Assembly (NCBI RefSeq): GCF_014647635.1
Contig: NZ_BMPO01000005.1
Coordinates: 1 to 64,000 of the forward strand
Direction of reading: 5' to 3'
Source of the DNA: Pseudomonas matsuisoli
GTDB taxonomy: Bacteria > Pseudomonadota > Gammaproteobacteria > Pseudomonadales > Pseudomonadaceae
Length of the DNA: 64,000 nt
The position numbers and the translations under genes are program-made. The first letter of the stretch is position 1. Each line of letters starts with the position of its first letter. Below are positions 26,037 to 36,306 of this stretch, piece after piece. The notes under the pieces are model-generated. The model was not told where the DNA came from, ran no database searches, and saw only the letters and a program-made list of their open reading frames with translations.

Positions 26037-26246
26037 GGTGGATTACGCTGCGCTAATCCACCCTACGATGACTCGCGTTTAGTCCACGCATCACCCTGCG
26101 CGTGGCATAACTCCATCGCGGACATGGCCCGCTCCCACATAGCGAGTCGTAGGGTGGATCAACCGCTTGCGGTTAATACACCAGGTCGTTAACGGATGCT
26201 CCTGCATACACGACAAGGTGGATTACGCTGCGCTAATCCACCCTAC
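26037..26246. repeat. REP cluster with two identical 30-bp copies
   Basis: The units 26037-26066 and 26217-26246 are identical over 30 bp (GGTGGATTACGCTGCG then CTAATCCACCCTAC). Between them lies an opposite, degraded unit at 26149-26182 (GTAGGGTGGATCAACC then GCTTGCGGTTAATACACC). The cluster fills the convergent gap between yacG and rluE, and its last bases overlap the rluE stop codon. Confidence 0.9.
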
Positions 26247-26869
26247 GAAAGCGAAGGGAGCGCTGGCGGGACGTCTCGCCATTCACCGGGCTGTAAGCCG
26301 TCCAGCGACCATGGGCCGATCCGCACTCTGACAAGTCTGAGAGTTGGCAGGCCGACCGCGGCGGTCATTCGGCGGACTTGCCGGTTCCGGCCTTCGCGGA
26401 TGCTGAGCGCTAACCAATGCGTAGGAATGTGTTTGCGAAAGCGTACTGGCGGGTTCCGTGGCCATAACGCTGGCGCGTCGATCTGTTCCACCTCGGCTGG
26501 CAAAGTCGGGCCGTCGTTTAGCTCGACGCCGCGGCGTAGCGACGCCAGTTGCTCTTCGGTAGGCGCCCCTTCCACCTGCACCCAATAGGTCTTGACCAGC
26601 TTGTGCTTGGGATCGGCAATACGCGCTTGCAGCTGCCCATCGTTCGTCAGCAACAGCAAGCCTTCGCTATCGCGGTCCAGCCGTCCTGCTGGATACACAC
26701 CTTTCACCGAAACGAAATCGCGCAATGTCGCCCTGCCCGCCTCATCCTGAAACTGGGTGAGCACATCGAAGGGCTTGTTCAAGACGATGAGCCGCGGTTC
26801 TGCGGGCGGCGCTTTGGGCATGCGCCGCTTTGGCGCAGGCGAAGCGGATGTGTGGCGATTACGTGTCAT
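26243..26869 (-). CDS. rluE: 23S rRNA pseudouridine synthase RluE
   Basis: The 208-residue protein belongs to the RsuA/RluB/E/F group. It has a basic N-terminus, [14 protein letters not shown] (about 28), the catalytic [17 protein letters not shown] (Asp about 65) and the C-terminal [15 protein letters not shown] motif. It lacks an N-terminal S4 domain, like RluE, which makes pseudouridine 2457. The TAG stop (26245-26243) is part of a REP element (C-G-TAG-GGTGG), so the final codons may have been reshaped by REP insertion. Confidence 0.9.
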   Translation of the reverse strand: MTRNRHTSASPAPKRRMPKAPPAEPRLIVLNKPFDVLTQFQDEAGRATLRDFVSVKGVYPAGRLDRDSEGLLLLTNDGQLQARIADPKHKLVKTYWVQVEGAPTEEQLASLRRGVELNDGPTLPAEVEQIDAPALWPRNPPVRFRKHIPTHWLALSIREGRNRQVRRMTAAVGLPTLRLVRVRIGPWSLDGLQPGEWRDVPPALPSLS

Positions 26870-27022
26870 CGATTACCTTGAGCATTCGAAGCGATGGCGA
26901 GCGGTTCACATCATTCTAACGGCAGCATCGCGCGTCGGCGGCAACATCGTTTTTCGTCACAACACTGGCAAACCGCTCGCACTCCGGCTAGCGTTGCCTG
27001 CCCTATCCCACTGGTCGATTTC

Positions 27023-27244
27023 ATGCCCTTTCGTTCGCTTCACCGTTTAACGCTGCTAGGTCTGGTCTTCTTCATTCTGGGCTTAGCGGGCGTCGCCTTC
27101 GCACTGATCAAGATCTATGGCAGCGATGGCGCCACTGACCCCGCCCTGATGCGCAGCCTGCTGGTGGCTGCTGGCATGCAATTGACCGGCTATGTCTTGC
27201 TCAATCGCAACCGGTATCGCCTGATGTTCGGGAAGAAGAAGTAA
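27023..27244 (+). CDS. Small two-helix membrane protein, unknown function
   Basis: This 73-residue protein has two hydrophobic segments (about 10-30, LLGLVFFILGLAGVAFALI, and 45-62) and a basic tail (RYRLMFGKKK). ATG 27023 was chosen; the frame is open further upstream but that part reads as noise. I do not recognise a family. It lies between rluE (divergent) and amn (convergent) and is followed by REP sequences. Confidence 0.6.
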   Translation: MPFRSLHRLTLLGLVFFILGLAGVAFALIKIYGSDGATDPALMRSLLVAAGMQLTGYVLLNRNRYRLMFGKKK

Positions 27245-27272
27245 GCGATTGCACGCATCGAAGCGATCACGC

Positions 27273-27336
27273 GCGGGTTGCACCCGCCCTACGGGTTGGC
27301 AGCGCGCCGTAGACCGGGTGATAACCCGGATTCCAC
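27273..27336. repeat. REP elements (GCGGGTTGC and ACCGGGT types)
   Basis: 27273-27292 reads GCGGGTTGCACCCGCCCTAC and 27309-27336 reads GTAGACCGGGTGATAACCC followed by GGATTCCAC. They carry the CCCTAC or GTAG end shared by the window's REPs but have diverged stems. They lie just past the 3' end of amn. Confidence 0.65.
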
Positions 27337-27387
27337 GAACCGACCGGTAGACGCCGCGCCGGAGAGCGACGCCCACACAACCGCCGC

Positions 27388-28860
27388 CTACCGAAACGGC
27401 GGCTCGTCGAAACTGCGCAGCTTGCGCGAGTGCAACGAGTCGAGCTGATTACGCAGCAGGTCCAATGCGGCGATACCAATGGACAGGTGCTGGCTCACCG
27501 CGCGCTGGTAGAAGCCCGACGCCGAGCCCGGCAGCTTGATCTCGCTGTGCAGCGGCTTGTCCGAAACGCACAACAACGTGCCGTACGGCACGCGCAGCCG
27601 ATAGCCCTGAGCGGCAATGGTGCCGCTTTCCATGTCCACCGCCACAGCGCGCGACAGGTTGATCAACGCTCGCTCGTGAGCCCAATGCAGCTCCCAGTTG
27701 CGGTCGTCGTAGGTCAATACGGTGCCGGTGCGCAAGCGCCGTTTCAGCACTTCGCCCTGGTCCCCTGTCACGTTGGCCGCGGCCTCTTGCAGCGCTTGCT
27801 GCACTTCGGCCAGCGCCGGAATCGGGATGTGTGGCGGCAGCACGCGATCAAGAATTCCGTCACGGCGCATGTAGGCATGAGCCAGCACGTAGTCACCGAT
27901 GGTCTGCGACTGACGCAATCCGCCACAGTGGCCGATCATCAACCAGCAGTGGGGCCGCAACACGGCAAGGTGATCGGTGATGTTCTTGGCGTTCGACGGG
28001 CCGACGCCAATGTTGACCAGCGTGACACCGTGGCCGTCCGCGGCGATGAGGTGATACGCCGGCATCTGGTAGCGATGCCACACGACCGCATCGGCGACGG
28101 CCTGGGCATCCTCTTCGGACGTCCCGCGTTCGATAGTCACGTTACCGGGCAGCACCATCTTCACGAAGCGAGGATCGTCGCGCAGCTGCGCCAAACCATG
28201 ACGGATGAACTGGTCGACGTAACGGTGGTAGTTGGTCAGCAGGATCCATGGCTGCACGTAGCGCCAGTCGCTGCCGGTGTAGTGGACGATGCGCCGCAGC
28301 GAGAAATCCGTCCGTGCCCCGTCGAACAGGGCGAGCGGCAGCGACGCAGTATCCGTCCAGTCGTACAAGCCATCGGCGACCGAATCGGTTGCGGCGGAAA
28401 GATCAGTACTTGGAAACACCCGTGCCAACGCAGCGGCCGTCACGCCGGTTCCGGCCAGCTCATCGCCCTGCTCGACGACATACGGATACGGAATATTTTG
28501 TTGGCTCAAGCCTACTTCGAGCTTGACGTTGTAATCGCTGAGCAACGGGCGAAGTTGATCGAGCAAGTACGTTCGAAACGCGTGGGGATACGTCACCGTG
28601 ACGCTGTAAGTACCCGGCACCTGCACCTTGCCGTAGGCACGCGTGGTGGTCGGTGTCTCGCCAAGATGATCGTATTGAAGGCGCAACTCCGGATAGCGAA
28701 ACAACGCGCGCTCGGCTTCGTCGGGCTCGGTGCGGTCCTTCAGGTAACGCTTCAGTGCGCTGCTCAGGGCACGCGTCGCTTGAAGGTGCAAGGACTCGAG
28801 ACGATCGACCGCCTCTTCAGCAGTGTTAACGACAATGAATCCGTCGGCAGGCTGGGTCAT
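27388..28860 (-). CDS. amn: AMP nucleosidase
   Basis: This 490-residue cytoplasmic enzyme hydrolyses AMP to adenine and ribose-5-phosphate. The N-terminal AMP-nucleosidase domain (about 10-165, TRAYGKVQVPGTYSVTVTYP) is followed by a PNP/UDP-phosphorylase-type catalytic domain (about 260-470) with VNIGVGPSNAKN, MIGHCGGLR and AVDMESGTIAAQGYR. Length matches the Escherichia coli enzyme (484). It is transcribed alone, divergent from thiD, and ends in REP sequences. Confidence 0.96.
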   Translation of the reverse strand: MTQPADGFIVVNTAEEAVDRLESLHLQATRALSSALKRYLKDRTEPDEAERALFRYPELRLQYDHLGETPTTTRAYGKVQVPGTYSVTVTYPHAFRTYLLDQLRPLLSDYNVKLEVGLSQQNIPYPYVVEQGDELAGTGVTAAALARVFPSTDLSAATDSVADGLYDWTDTASLPLALFDGARTDFSLRRIVHYTGSDWRYVQPWILLTNYHRYVDQFIRHGLAQLRDDPRFVKMVLPGNVTIERGTSEEDAQAVADAVVWHRYQMPAYHLIAADGHGVTLVNIGVGPSNAKNITDHLAVLRPHCWLMIGHCGGLRQSQTIGDYVLAHAYMRRDGILDRVLPPHIPIPALAEVQQALQEAAANVTGDQGEVLKRRLRTGTVLTYDDRNWELHWAHERALINLSRAVAVDMESGTIAAQGYRLRVPYGTLLCVSDKPLHSEIKLPGSASGFYQRAVSQHLSIGIAALDLLRNQLDSLHSRKLRSFDEPPFR

Positions 28861-29073
28861 GGAGCGGTTCCTTTCTAAACAATGTCGCTATCTTGCCTGC
28901 ATCCCGTAGTCGAACGCACCCCACATCGAAAGCGCCTCAATGCAGCCGTGATCACGGGCCTTGGCCGCACGTTAAAACACGCTTGATGACAGGGTGACAA
29001 CAGACGCAAAAGGGGCGCTTCGTTCATGCCCGGAACAGCGTTGCGAATTGAAATGGTGATAAGCTCGCGCACC

Positions 29074-29871
29074 ATGAAAACATCTCCCTCACGCCCCGTC
29101 GTACTCTGCCTGTCCGGCCATGACCCCAGCGGTGGCGCTGGGCTTCAGGCCGATATCGAAGCCCTAATCGCCCAGGGCTGCCACGCCGCGCCTGCTGTCA
29201 CCGCATTGACCGTGCAAGACACCGTCGATGTCGTGGATTTTCGCGTTCTGGACCGTGACTGGGTGATCGCCCAAGCCAATGCCGTGATAGCGGATCTGCC
29301 CGTGGCTGCCGTCAAACTGGGCATGCTCGGTTCGATCGAAATGGTCGAGACCGTGCTTGAAATCATGCAGTCGCTGCCCGGCGTGCCGCTGGTGTGCGAT
29401 CCAGTCCTGCGCGCTGGCGGCGGTGGATCCCTCGGAAAGGACGAGGTGGGCTACGCCATGCGCGAGCGCCTGATGCCGGCGTCCACCATTGCGACGCCCA
29501 ATCTGCCGGAAGCGCGCATCCTCGCTGAGTTGCCTGAAGGCACCGCGGACGAATGCGCGAAAAAACTGCTGCCCTTTATCGAACACCTTTTGATCACCGG
29601 CGGGCACGGTGATGAAGGCGACGTGCACAACCGGCTGTATAGCCGTGACGGCAGTCGTCATACTTTCACGTGCGCGCGCTTGCCTGGCAGCTACCATGGC
29701 TCGGGTTGCACCCTGGCGAGCGCGCTGGCCGGCCGCTTGGCGCTCGGCCAGACGCTGCCCAGCGCAGTTGAAACGGCGCTGGACTACACCTGGCGGACGC
29801 TTCGTGACGCGGAGGCGCCTGGGCGTGGCCAATACGTTCCTCGCCGCTTGCCACTCGACTTCTGCTCCTGA
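29074..29871 (+). CDS. thiD: Hydroxymethylpyrimidine (phosphate) kinase ThiD
   Basis: This 265-residue ribokinase-family enzyme phosphorylates HMP and HMP-P in thiamine synthesis. Features are the N-terminal LSGHDPSGGAGLQADIEA, VCDPVLRAGGGGSL (about 112), TPNLPEA (about 148) and the C-terminal GSGCTLASALAG with the catalytic Cys/Asp-type anion hole region. ATG 29074 (MKTSPSRPVVLCLSG) was chosen over an upstream in-frame ATG at 29026. It is followed after 13 bp by thiE. I looked for a TPP riboswitch in the 213-bp leader and saw no clear core. Confidence 0.94.
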   Translation: MKTSPSRPVVLCLSGHDPSGGAGLQADIEALIAQGCHAAPAVTALTVQDTVDVVDFRVLDRDWVIAQANAVIADLPVAAVKLGMLGSIEMVETVLEIMQSLPGVPLVCDPVLRAGGGGSLGKDEVGYAMRERLMPASTIATPNLPEARILAELPEGTADECAKKLLPFIEHLLITGGHGDEGDVHNRLYSRDGSRHTFTCARLPGSYHGSGCTLASALAGRLALGQTLPSAVETALDYTWRTLRDAEAPGRGQYVPRRLPLDFCS

Positions 29872-29884
29872 GGAGTTCGCCTAG

Positions 29885-30514
29885 ATGAAATTGCGTGGTC
29901 TTTATGCCATCACGGACAGCGCACTATTGGCAGACGGGAAGCTGCTGCCCTACGTGGAAGCCGCATTGCGCGGGGGTGCGCGGCTCCTTCAATACCGTGA
30001 CAAAACCCACGACCAGGCCAGACGCCTGCGGGAGGCCGAAGCGCTACGCGACCTGTGCGCCCGCTACGATGCCACGCTGATCATCAATGACGACGCAGAG
30101 CTTGCCGCACGCCTCGGCGTTGGCCTGCACTTGGGGCAGGAAGACGGTTCGCTGTCCGCCGCGCGTGCCCTGCTTGGCCGCAAAGCGGTCATCGGTGCGA
30201 CCTGCCATGCACGCCTGGATCTGGCCGAAACCGCCATTGCCGAAGGGGCCAGTTATGTTGCATTCGGCCGCTTCTTCGACTCAATGACGAAACCTGGCGC
30301 CCCGGGCGCGACCGTCGAATTACTCGAGCAGACGCGCGCTCGCTGCAACGTTCCCATTTGCGCCATCGGCGGGGTGACCCTCGCTACCGCACCCACGCTC
30401 ATCGCCAATGGCGCTAGCTTAATCGCTGTCATTCATGCGCTGTTCTCCGCGCCCTCCGCCGAAGACGTCGAGAGCCGCGCCCGAGCCTTTAGCGCATTGT
30501 TCGAATCCGCCTGA
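29885..30514 (+). CDS. thiE: Thiamine-phosphate synthase
   Basis: This 209-residue TIM-barrel enzyme joins HMP-pyrophosphate to thiazole phosphate. Motifs are GLYAITD at the N-terminus, LLQYRDK (about 38, pyrophosphate site), INDDAELA (about 70), GATCHARLD (about 103), [14 protein letters not shown] (about 121) and AIGGVT (about 165). It lies between thiD (13 bp) and hemL (15 bp), so the three genes probably form one operon. Confidence 0.95.
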   Translation: MKLRGLYAITDSALLADGKLLPYVEAALRGGARLLQYRDKTHDQARRLREAEALRDLCARYDATLIINDDAELAARLGVGLHLGQEDGSLSAARALLGRKAVIGATCHARLDLAETAIAEGASYVAFGRFFDSMTKPGAPGATVELLEQTRARCNVPICAIGGVTLATAPTLIANGASLIAVIHALFSAPSAEDVESRARAFSALFESA

Positions 30515-30529
30515 CTCATCGAGGCCCCT

Positions 30530-31819
30530 ATGTCCCGTTCCGAAGCCCTTTTCGCTGCTGCCCAACAACACATCCCGGGTGGCGTGAACTCGCCCGTGCG
30601 CGCTTTTCGTAGCGTTGGCGGCACACCGATCTTCTTTAAACACGCCGCGGGTGCGTACGTCATCGACGAAGACGACAAGCGCTATGTCGATTACGTCGGC
30701 TCCTGGGGACCAATGATCCTCGGTCACAGCCATCCGGACGTGCTGGACGCCGTGCGTCGTCAACTTGAGCATGGCTTGTCCTACGGCGCCCCCACCGCAC
30801 TGGAAACGCAGATGGCCGATTTGGTGTGCAGCCTCGTACCGTCCATGGACATGGTGCGCATGGTGAGCTCTGGCACCGAGGCCACCATGAGTGCGATCCG
30901 CCTGGCGCGCGGTTATACCGGCCGTGACAGCATCATCAAGTTCGAAGGTTGCTACCACGGGCATTCCGATAGCTTGCTGGTCAAGGCCGGCTCGGGCGCA
31001 CTGACGCTGGGCGTCCCCAGCTCCCCAGGCGTGCCCGCCGCCTTCGCGCGACATACCCTGACGCTTCCCTTCAACGACCTAGCTGCGGTCGAAAAGACGC
31101 TCAGCGAAGCCGGTGAGGAAGTCGCCTGCATCATTGTCGAGCCCGTCGCCGGCAACATGAACTGCGTCCCGCCTATCCCTGGCTTTCTCGAAGGGCTCCG
31201 CAAGGTGTGCGACCAGCACGGCGTCGTGCTGATTTTCGACGAAGTGATGACGGGCTTCCGGGTCGCTCTAGGTGGCGCCCAGGCGTACTACGGCGTCACG
31301 CCGGACCTGTCGACCTTCGGCAAGATCATCGGCGGCGGTATGCCGGTTGGCTGCTTTGGCGGCAAGCGGGAGATCATGGAAAAGATCGCGCCCTTGGGCC
31401 CTGTCTACCAGGCGGGAACGCTTTCCGGTAATCCGCTGGCCATGGCGGCAGGCCTTACCACGCTTAACCTCATTGCCCGTCCCGGTTTCCATGACGAGCT
31501 GAGCCGATACACCAGCCGCATGCTACAAGGCTTGCAGGATCGTGCGGATGCGGCCGGCGTACCATTCGTCACCACTCAGGCTGGCGGAATGTTCGGTCTG
31601 TACTTCAGTGGCGCCGACGATATCCTCACCTTCGAGGACGTGATGACCAGCGATGCTGAACGTTTCAAGCGCTTCTATCACTCGATGCTGGAAGGCGGCG
31701 TATACCTTGCCCCTAGCGCGTTCGAAGCCGGCTTCACGTCGATCGCGCATGGCGATGAGGAGTTGCACATTACGCTCGACGCCGCAGAGCGCGCGTTCGC
31801 CAGCATTGCCAAGGCTTGA
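30530..31819 (+). CDS. hemL: Glutamate-1-semialdehyde 2,1-aminomutase
   Basis: This 429-residue PLP enzyme makes 5-aminolevulinate in the C5 haem pathway. It has [10 protein letters not shown] near the N-terminus, [20 protein letters not shown] (about 121), the PLP-site [11 protein letters not shown] (about 240) and the Schiff-base lysine in [13 protein letters not shown] (about 265). Length matches HemL (426 in Escherichia coli). It starts 15 bp after thiE, as in several Xanthomonadales. Confidence 0.97.
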   Translation: MSRSEALFAAAQQHIPGGVNSPVRAFRSVGGTPIFFKHAAGAYVIDEDDKRYVDYVGSWGPMILGHSHPDVLDAVRRQLEHGLSYGAPTALETQMADLVCSLVPSMDMVRMVSSGTEATMSAIRLARGYTGRDSIIKFEGCYHGHSDSLLVKAGSGALTLGVPSSPGVPAAFARHTLTLPFNDLAAVEKTLSEAGEEVACIIVEPVAGNMNCVPPIPGFLEGLRKVCDQHGVVLIFDEVMTGFRVALGGAQAYYGVTPDLSTFGKIIGGGMPVGCFGGKREIMEKIAPLGPVYQAGTLSGNPLAMAAGLTTLNLIARPGFHDELSRYTSRMLQGLQDRADAAGVPFVTTQAGGMFGLYFSGADDILTFEDVMTSDAERFKRFYHSMLEGGVYLAPSAFEAGFTSIAHGDEELHITLDAAERAFASIAKA

Positions 31820-32119
31820 CGTTATGGCGTGCGGCCTACGGCGCTACGCATAGGGAACTCGTGGCGCAGGGTGCGCGTCGATTGGTTAACGGAGCGGTTT
31901 CGGTGGCGATAAACGTCCGCGGATGGATTTCGCCGCTTGCGTAGCACGACGCCTTGGTAGCCGAGTCGCACGTTGTTTCAAGCGGTAGGCAGCGGACGCC
32001 AGAATAACGCCCGAGGGTGTGCAAAGTTTTTGTAACCCGGCGCGGGCTTATCCATAATGTTCGGCATCGAGCCAGCGAGGCTGGCTCGAACCGTTTCGAT
32101 CTGAAGGCGTTTCGATCTG
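31820..32119. other. Intergenic region with hairpin and direct repeat
   Basis: No gene is seen in these 300 bp. There is a perfect 8-bp hairpin, GAGCCAGC/GCTGGCTC (32069-32076, 32080-32087), and a 12-bp direct repeat, GTTTCGATCTGA at 32093-32104 and 32109-32120, whose second copy runs into the start codon of the next gene. Confidence 0.6.
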
Positions 32120-32659
32120 ATGATTCGCACCCTCATCCTGGGTTGCCTCCTATTTTCCCTGCCAACGATGGTTCTGGCGGGCGACAACTCTTTGCTCGTG
32201 CCTGCGACGGGACGCTGCGCGCTCAATACCGCGCCCGAAGATCGCCAGCAGGCGCTCGACGCGTGTCGCCAAATGGCACAGCAGGGCGACGGGCAAGCGC
32301 AGTACGAGCTGGGCGAATACTTCTCCAATGGCGAACTCACTCCACGCGATATGGAGCAGGCACTGACCTGGTTCGAGCGCGCCTCGCTACAGGGCCACGC
32401 CGTGGCGCAGTACCGGCTGGGGATGATGTTCTTTCGCGGCGATGGCGTACCGGCCAATAACGTGCAGGCCTACATCGTGTTGAAGATGTCCGCAGTCAAT
32501 GGTTCGGACGATGCGATGGACAGCGCGGATCAGGTCGCCGCACAGATGGGGCATGACGAATTGGAAATCGCGACCCAGGTGTTGGGGCAGATTTTCCGCA
32601 GTTATCTGCTGGAGCTGCAGGCAGCGGACGGGCGCTCGCCGTTTTCGCCGCTGCCGTAA
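32120..32659 (+). CDS. Secreted Sel1/TPR-repeat protein
   Basis: The 179-residue protein has a signal peptide (residues 1-20, IRTLILGCLLFSLPTMVLA then cleavage) and at least two Sel1-like repeats (GDGQAQYELGEYFSNG about 53-85 and GHAVAQYRLGMMFFRGDGV about 90-125). Such repeats form helical scaffolds for protein contacts in the periplasm. The partner is unknown. The upstream region lacks a good ribosome-binding site (GAAGG is 12 bases away). The gene converges on the DUF1820 gene. Confidence 0.8.
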   Translation: MIRTLILGCLLFSLPTMVLAGDNSLLVPATGRCALNTAPEDRQQALDACRQMAQQGDGQAQYELGEYFSNGELTPRDMEQALTWFERASLQGHAVAQYRLGMMFFRGDGVPANNVQAYIVLKMSAVNGSDDAMDSADQVAAQMGHDELEIATQVLGQIFRSYLLELQAADGRSPFSPLP

Positions 32660-32718
32660 TACGCGCGCTGCATCCAGCTCAAGATAAAGCAAACGCAGAT
32701 CGCACCGTTCCTGCGTCT

Positions 32719-33048
32719 TTAGGGTCTTTCCGGCATCGGCATCGGAAACGGCATGACGTTGCTGCCCGCCTTCGCTTCGCTGATCTTTGGCGTCCCCAGT
32801 CGTTCGACTTCGTCGATCCGAATGATGGCGTGCATGGGCACGAAGCTGCGCACGACGCCATCGAATTGCGCCTTTAGCTTTTCTTCGCTTGGGTCGACCA
32901 CGACTTGGGTGCGCTCCCCGAAAATGAATTCCTCGATTTCCAGAAAGCCCCACAGGTCGCTCTGGAAGATCTGCTTGGCGTACATTTCGTACACCTGGCC
33001 CTGGTTGACGAAGATCACTTTGAAGATGGGGGATTCGCGCTTGCTCAT
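32719..33048 (-). CDS. DUF1820 family protein
   Basis: The 109-residue cytoplasmic protein begins [20 protein letters not shown] and contains [23 protein letters not shown] and [15 protein letters not shown]. These are hallmarks of the DUF1820 family, which is widespread beside miaB in gammaproteobacteria. ATG 33048 gives the family start; the much longer frame upstream is antisense to miaB and is rejected. Function is unknown. The C-terminus is Pro/Met-rich. Confidence 0.88.
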   Translation of the reverse strand: MSKRESPIFKVIFVNQGQVYEMYAKQIFQSDLWGFLEIEEFIFGERTQVVVDPSEEKLKAQFDGVVRSFVPMHAIIRIDEVERLGTPKISEAKAGSNVMPFPMPMPERP

Positions 33049-33180
33049 GGTCGACTGTCGAACGGTGACGAAAAAGGCGCGCATGGTATCACGTCGGTAG
33101 TCGGCAACCGTCCCGACCGTTGCCGCTATCAACCACGCGGTGTCGTCTTTATAATCGCCGGTCCTTTTTCGCAACGTCCG

Positions 33181-34560
33181 ATGATTTCCATGGCTAAGAA
33201 GCTTTACATCGAAACCCACGGCTGCCAGATGAACGAGTACGACAGCTCGCGCATGGTCGATCTGCTGGGTGAACATCAAGCCCTGGAAGTCACGGGCGAC
33301 CCGGCCCAGGCCGATGTCATCCTGCTCAACACCTGCTCGATTCGCGAACGAGCGCAGGACAAAGTCTTCTCCCAGCTTGGACGTTGGCGCGAGCTGAAGC
33401 TGCAGAATCCAGACCTCGTCATCGGCGTTGGTGGTTGCGTCGCCAGCCAGGAAGGCGCAGCGATTCGCGACCGAGCCCCCTACGTGGATGTCGTGTTCGG
33501 GCCGCAAACGTTGCACCGCCTGCCGGAGATGATCGACGCCGCGCGTGACCTCAAGCAACCGCAGGTCGACATCAGCTTCCCGGAAATCGAAAAATTCGAT
33601 CGCCTGCCCGAGCCGCGGATCGACGGCCCGAGTGCTTTCGTTTCGATCATGGAAGGCTGCAGCAAGTACTGCACCTTCTGCGTGGTGCCCTACACCCGTG
33701 GCGAAGAGGTCAGCCGACCGTTGAATGATGTGCTGGGCGAGATCATTCATCTGGCGGAAAACGGTGTCAGCGAAGTGACCTTGCTTGGCCAGAACGTGAA
33801 CGGCTATCGCGGCGATGACGGCGCTGGAGCCATCACGGATTTCGCCGAGCTGTTGTACCTCGTTGCCGCCATCGATGGCATCGAGCGTATTCGTTACACG
33901 ACGAGTCATCCCTTGGAATTCTCCGACGCGCTGATCCAGGCGCACGCGGAGATTCCGGAACTGGTGAAGTTCGTGCACCTGCCCGTGCAATCTGGATCGG
34001 ATCGGATACTCGCGGCGATGAAGCGCAATCACACGGCGCTCGAATACAAATCGCGCATTCGCAAGCTAAAGGCGGCTGTCCCGGATATCTGCATCAGCTC
34101 GGACTTCATCATCGGTTTCCCCGGCGAAACGGAACGGGACTTCGAGCAGACGATGAAGCTGATCCAAGACGTTGGGTTCGACTTTTCCTTCTCGTTCGTC
34201 TACAGCTCGCGTCCGGGCACACCCGCCGCAGATCTGCCAGACGACACGCCAGAAGAACTCAAGAAGCAGCGACTCCAGATCCTGCAAACCCGCATCAACC
34301 AGCAAGGCTTCGAAATCAGTCGTCGTATGGTCGGTACCACGCAACGGATTCTGGTCACCGATTTCTCCAAGAAAGATCCCGGTATGTTGCAGGGCCGCAC
34401 GGAAAACAACCGTATCGTCAACTTCCGCTGCCCGGATGCCCAGCTCATCGGTCAATTCGTTGACGTCCATATCGACGATGCGCTGCCCCACTCCCTGCGA
34501 GGCTCGCTTACGCCCGTTGCCACGGCACCTGCGGCCACGACCGAAACGGCATTTGCCTGA
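33181..34560 (+). CDS. miaB: tRNA-2-methylthio-N6-isopentenyladenosine synthase MiaB
   Basis: This 459-residue radical-SAM methylthiotransferase modifies A37 of tRNAs. The UPF0004 domain (1-125) supplies cysteines for the auxiliary cluster ([30 protein letters not shown]). The radical SAM site is [18 protein letters not shown] (about 158), and a TRAM domain closes the protein (about 378-445). Two in-frame ATGs (33181, 33190) are possible and neither has a strong ribosome site; I give the outer one. It is divergent from the DUF1820 gene. Confidence 0.97.
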   Translation: MISMAKKLYIETHGCQMNEYDSSRMVDLLGEHQALEVTGDPAQADVILLNTCSIRERAQDKVFSQLGRWRELKLQNPDLVIGVGGCVASQEGAAIRDRAPYVDVVFGPQTLHRLPEMIDAARDLKQPQVDISFPEIEKFDRLPEPRIDGPSAFVSIMEGCSKYCTFCVVPYTRGEEVSRPLNDVLGEIIHLAENGVSEVTLLGQNVNGYRGDDGAGAITDFAELLYLVAAIDGIERIRYTTSHPLEFSDALIQAHAEIPELVKFVHLPVQSGSDRILAAMKRNHTALEYKSRIRKLKAAVPDICISSDFIIGFPGETERDFEQTMKLIQDVGFDFSFSFVYSSRPGTPAADLPDDTPEELKKQRLQILQTRINQQGFEISRRMVGTTQRILVTDFSKKDPGMLQGRTENNRIVNFRCPDAQLIGQFVDVHIDDALPHSLRGSLTPVATAPAATTETAFA

Positions 34561-34811
34561 ACGCATTGCCCAAATCGGCGCGAGGCGATGACGTTGGTCG
34601 AGCGCTGGCGTGAACGAACGAGTCGTGATGCGATCTCTGCAAGTAGCGGGTCACGGGGATCGTTCATCGCTTGTTTCGCTACAGTGCATCATGCATTTGG
34701 CGCCCTGATTCCGGACCCACACGCATAGGCCTAACGTCGACTTCCGCGAGAGCGAGCACGGCGTTATGCTTCCACCCATCGAATCTGCCGTTCGGCGGCT
34801 ATCGGACCATT

Positions 34812-35837
34812 TTGAATACTGACGCGACAGCACACCGTTTCACCCTCGAACCGTTCGAAGCGAACCGCTTCGCCAATCTCTGCGGTCAGTTCGACGAGAA
34901 CATCCGCCTGATCGAAGGCCGGCTAGGTCTGGAGATTCGCAATCGCGGCAACCAGTTCGAACTCATCGGCGCGAGCGACAAGGCTAAAGCGGCCGAGCAA
35001 CTGCTCCGCCGCCTCTACCGCGAAAGCGCAGCCTCCGAACTGTCCCCGGACACCGTGCACCTGTTCTTACAGGAATCGGGCATGGAAGAACTCGTCAATC
35101 CATCTCCGACCGATCACAACGTTGCGCTCCGAACCCGTAAGGGCATGATCAAACCTCGCGGTGCCAACCAACAGCGCTACGTGAAGTCGATCCTGGACCA
35201 CGATATCAATTTCGGTATTGGCCCTGCCGGGACTGGCAAGACGTACCTCGCTGTCGCTTGCGCCGTTGACGCCCTGGAGCGCGAGCAGATCCGCCGCATC
35301 CTGCTGGTCCGTCCGGCCGTCGAAGCGGGTGAAAAACTCGGCTTTTTGCCCGGCGACCTGGCACAAAAGATCGACCCCTATCTGCGCCCGCTCTATGACG
35401 CCCTCTACGAGATGCTCGGCTTCGAAAACGTCGCCCGCCTTATCGAGAAGCAGGTCATCGAAGTGGCGCCACTTGCCTACATGCGTGGGCGGACCCTCAA
35501 CAACAGCTTCATCATTCTCGACGAGAGCCAGAACACGACTGTCGAGCAGATGAAAATGTTTTTGACCCGCATCGGCTTTGGCTCTACGGCCGTGATCACC
35601 GGTGACATTACGCAGATCGACCTACCCCGCGGCACTCGCTCCGGCTTGACGCACGTCATCGATGTCCTGCGTGACGTGCCCGGCATCGGCTTCACGCACT
35701 TCCAGTCCAAGGACGTCGTTCGACACCCGCTGGTGCAGCGTATTGTGGAAGCGTACGACCGCTTCGACAATCGGCCAGTGGCAAGCCAAAGCACGCCTGC
35801 AGACAACAACCCTGGCGCTATCGACAACGATGCTTGA
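34812..35837 (+). CDS. ybeZ: PhoH-like ATPase (YbeZ)
   Basis: This 341-residue cytoplasmic P-loop ATPase has an N-terminal KH-like region (about 15-75) and the PhoH domain with Walker [14 protein letters not shown] (about 136) and Walker [11 protein letters not shown] (about 234). YbeZ works with YbeY in RNA maturation. The start is probably TTG 34812 ([16 protein letters not shown]), because no in-frame ATG precedes the domain; ATT 34809 cannot be excluded. It overlaps ybeY by 8 bp and heads ybeZ-ybeY-corC-lnt. Confidence 0.93.
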   Translation: MNTDATAHRFTLEPFEANRFANLCGQFDENIRLIEGRLGLEIRNRGNQFELIGASDKAKAAEQLLRRLYRESAASELSPDTVHLFLQESGMEELVNPSPTDHNVALRTRKGMIKPRGANQQRYVKSILDHDINFGIGPAGTGKTYLAVACAVDALEREQIRRILLVRPAVEAGEKLGFLPGDLAQKIDPYLRPLYDALYEMLGFENVARLIEKQVIEVAPLAYMRGRTLNNSFIILDESQNTTVEQMKMFLTRIGFGSTAVITGDITQIDLPRGTRSGLTHVIDVLRDVPGIGFTHFQSKDVVRHPLVQRIVEAYDRFDNRPVASQSTPADNNPGAIDNDA

Positions 35838-36306
35838 GCTCGATCTGCAAATCGCCAGTGAGGCGGAAAGCCTGCCGAGCGATGAGGACTTCAGGTGCTG
35901 GTGCAGCGTTGCGCTACAGCAGCGCACGGCCGATTCCGAGCTGACCATTCGCATCGTTGACGAACCGGAAGGCCGCGAGCTGAACCTGCGCTGGCGCGAG
36001 AAGGACTACGCCACCAACGTATTGTCGTTCCCCGCCGATGTGCCGGATGAATTACTGGACATTCCGCTGCTTGGGGATCTTGTGATCTGCGCGCCCGTCG
36101 TCTTGCGCGAAGCACTCGAGCAAGACAAGACAGCGGACGCACACTGGGCCCACCTGGTCATTCACGGCTGCTTACACCTTCTGGGTTACGACCACATAGA
36201 AGACGAAGAAGCCGAAGAAATGGAATCACTGGAACGGGCGTTGCTGGCCGAACTCGGCTACCCCGACCCCTATCTCGAAGACGCCTCTGAGCACGAACAC
36301 ACATGA
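35830..36306 (+). CDS. ybeY: Endoribonuclease YbeY
   Basis: This 158-residue zinc metalloprotein acts in 16S rRNA 3'-end maturation and ribosome quality control. It carries the zinc signature [11 protein letters not shown] (about 116) and the preceding NVLSFPAD motif (about 63). Length matches the family. ATG 35830 lies inside the end of ybeZ, and the stop overlaps the corC start (ATGA), so the three genes are tightly coupled. Confidence 0.96.
   Translation: MLELDLQIASEAESLPSDEDFRCWCSVALQQRTADSELTIRIVDEPEGRELNLRWREKDYATNVLSFPADVPDELLDIPLLGDLVICAPVVLREALEQDKTADAHWAHLVIHGCLHLLGYDHIEDEEAEEMESLERALLAELGYPDPYLEDASEHEHT

Noticed and set aside
27430..28878. A 482-codon plus-strand frame over amn
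   Set aside because: It is antisense to a clear AMP nucleosidase and has shadow-like composition.
28861..29073. Possible TPP riboswitch upstream of thiD
   Set aside because: I looked for the conserved CUGAGA and ACCUGAUC-like cores and did not see a convincing pair.
33049..34032. A long minus-strand extension of the DUF1820 gene
   Set aside because: The extension is antisense to miaB and has no family similarity. The conserved DUF1820 start is at 33048.
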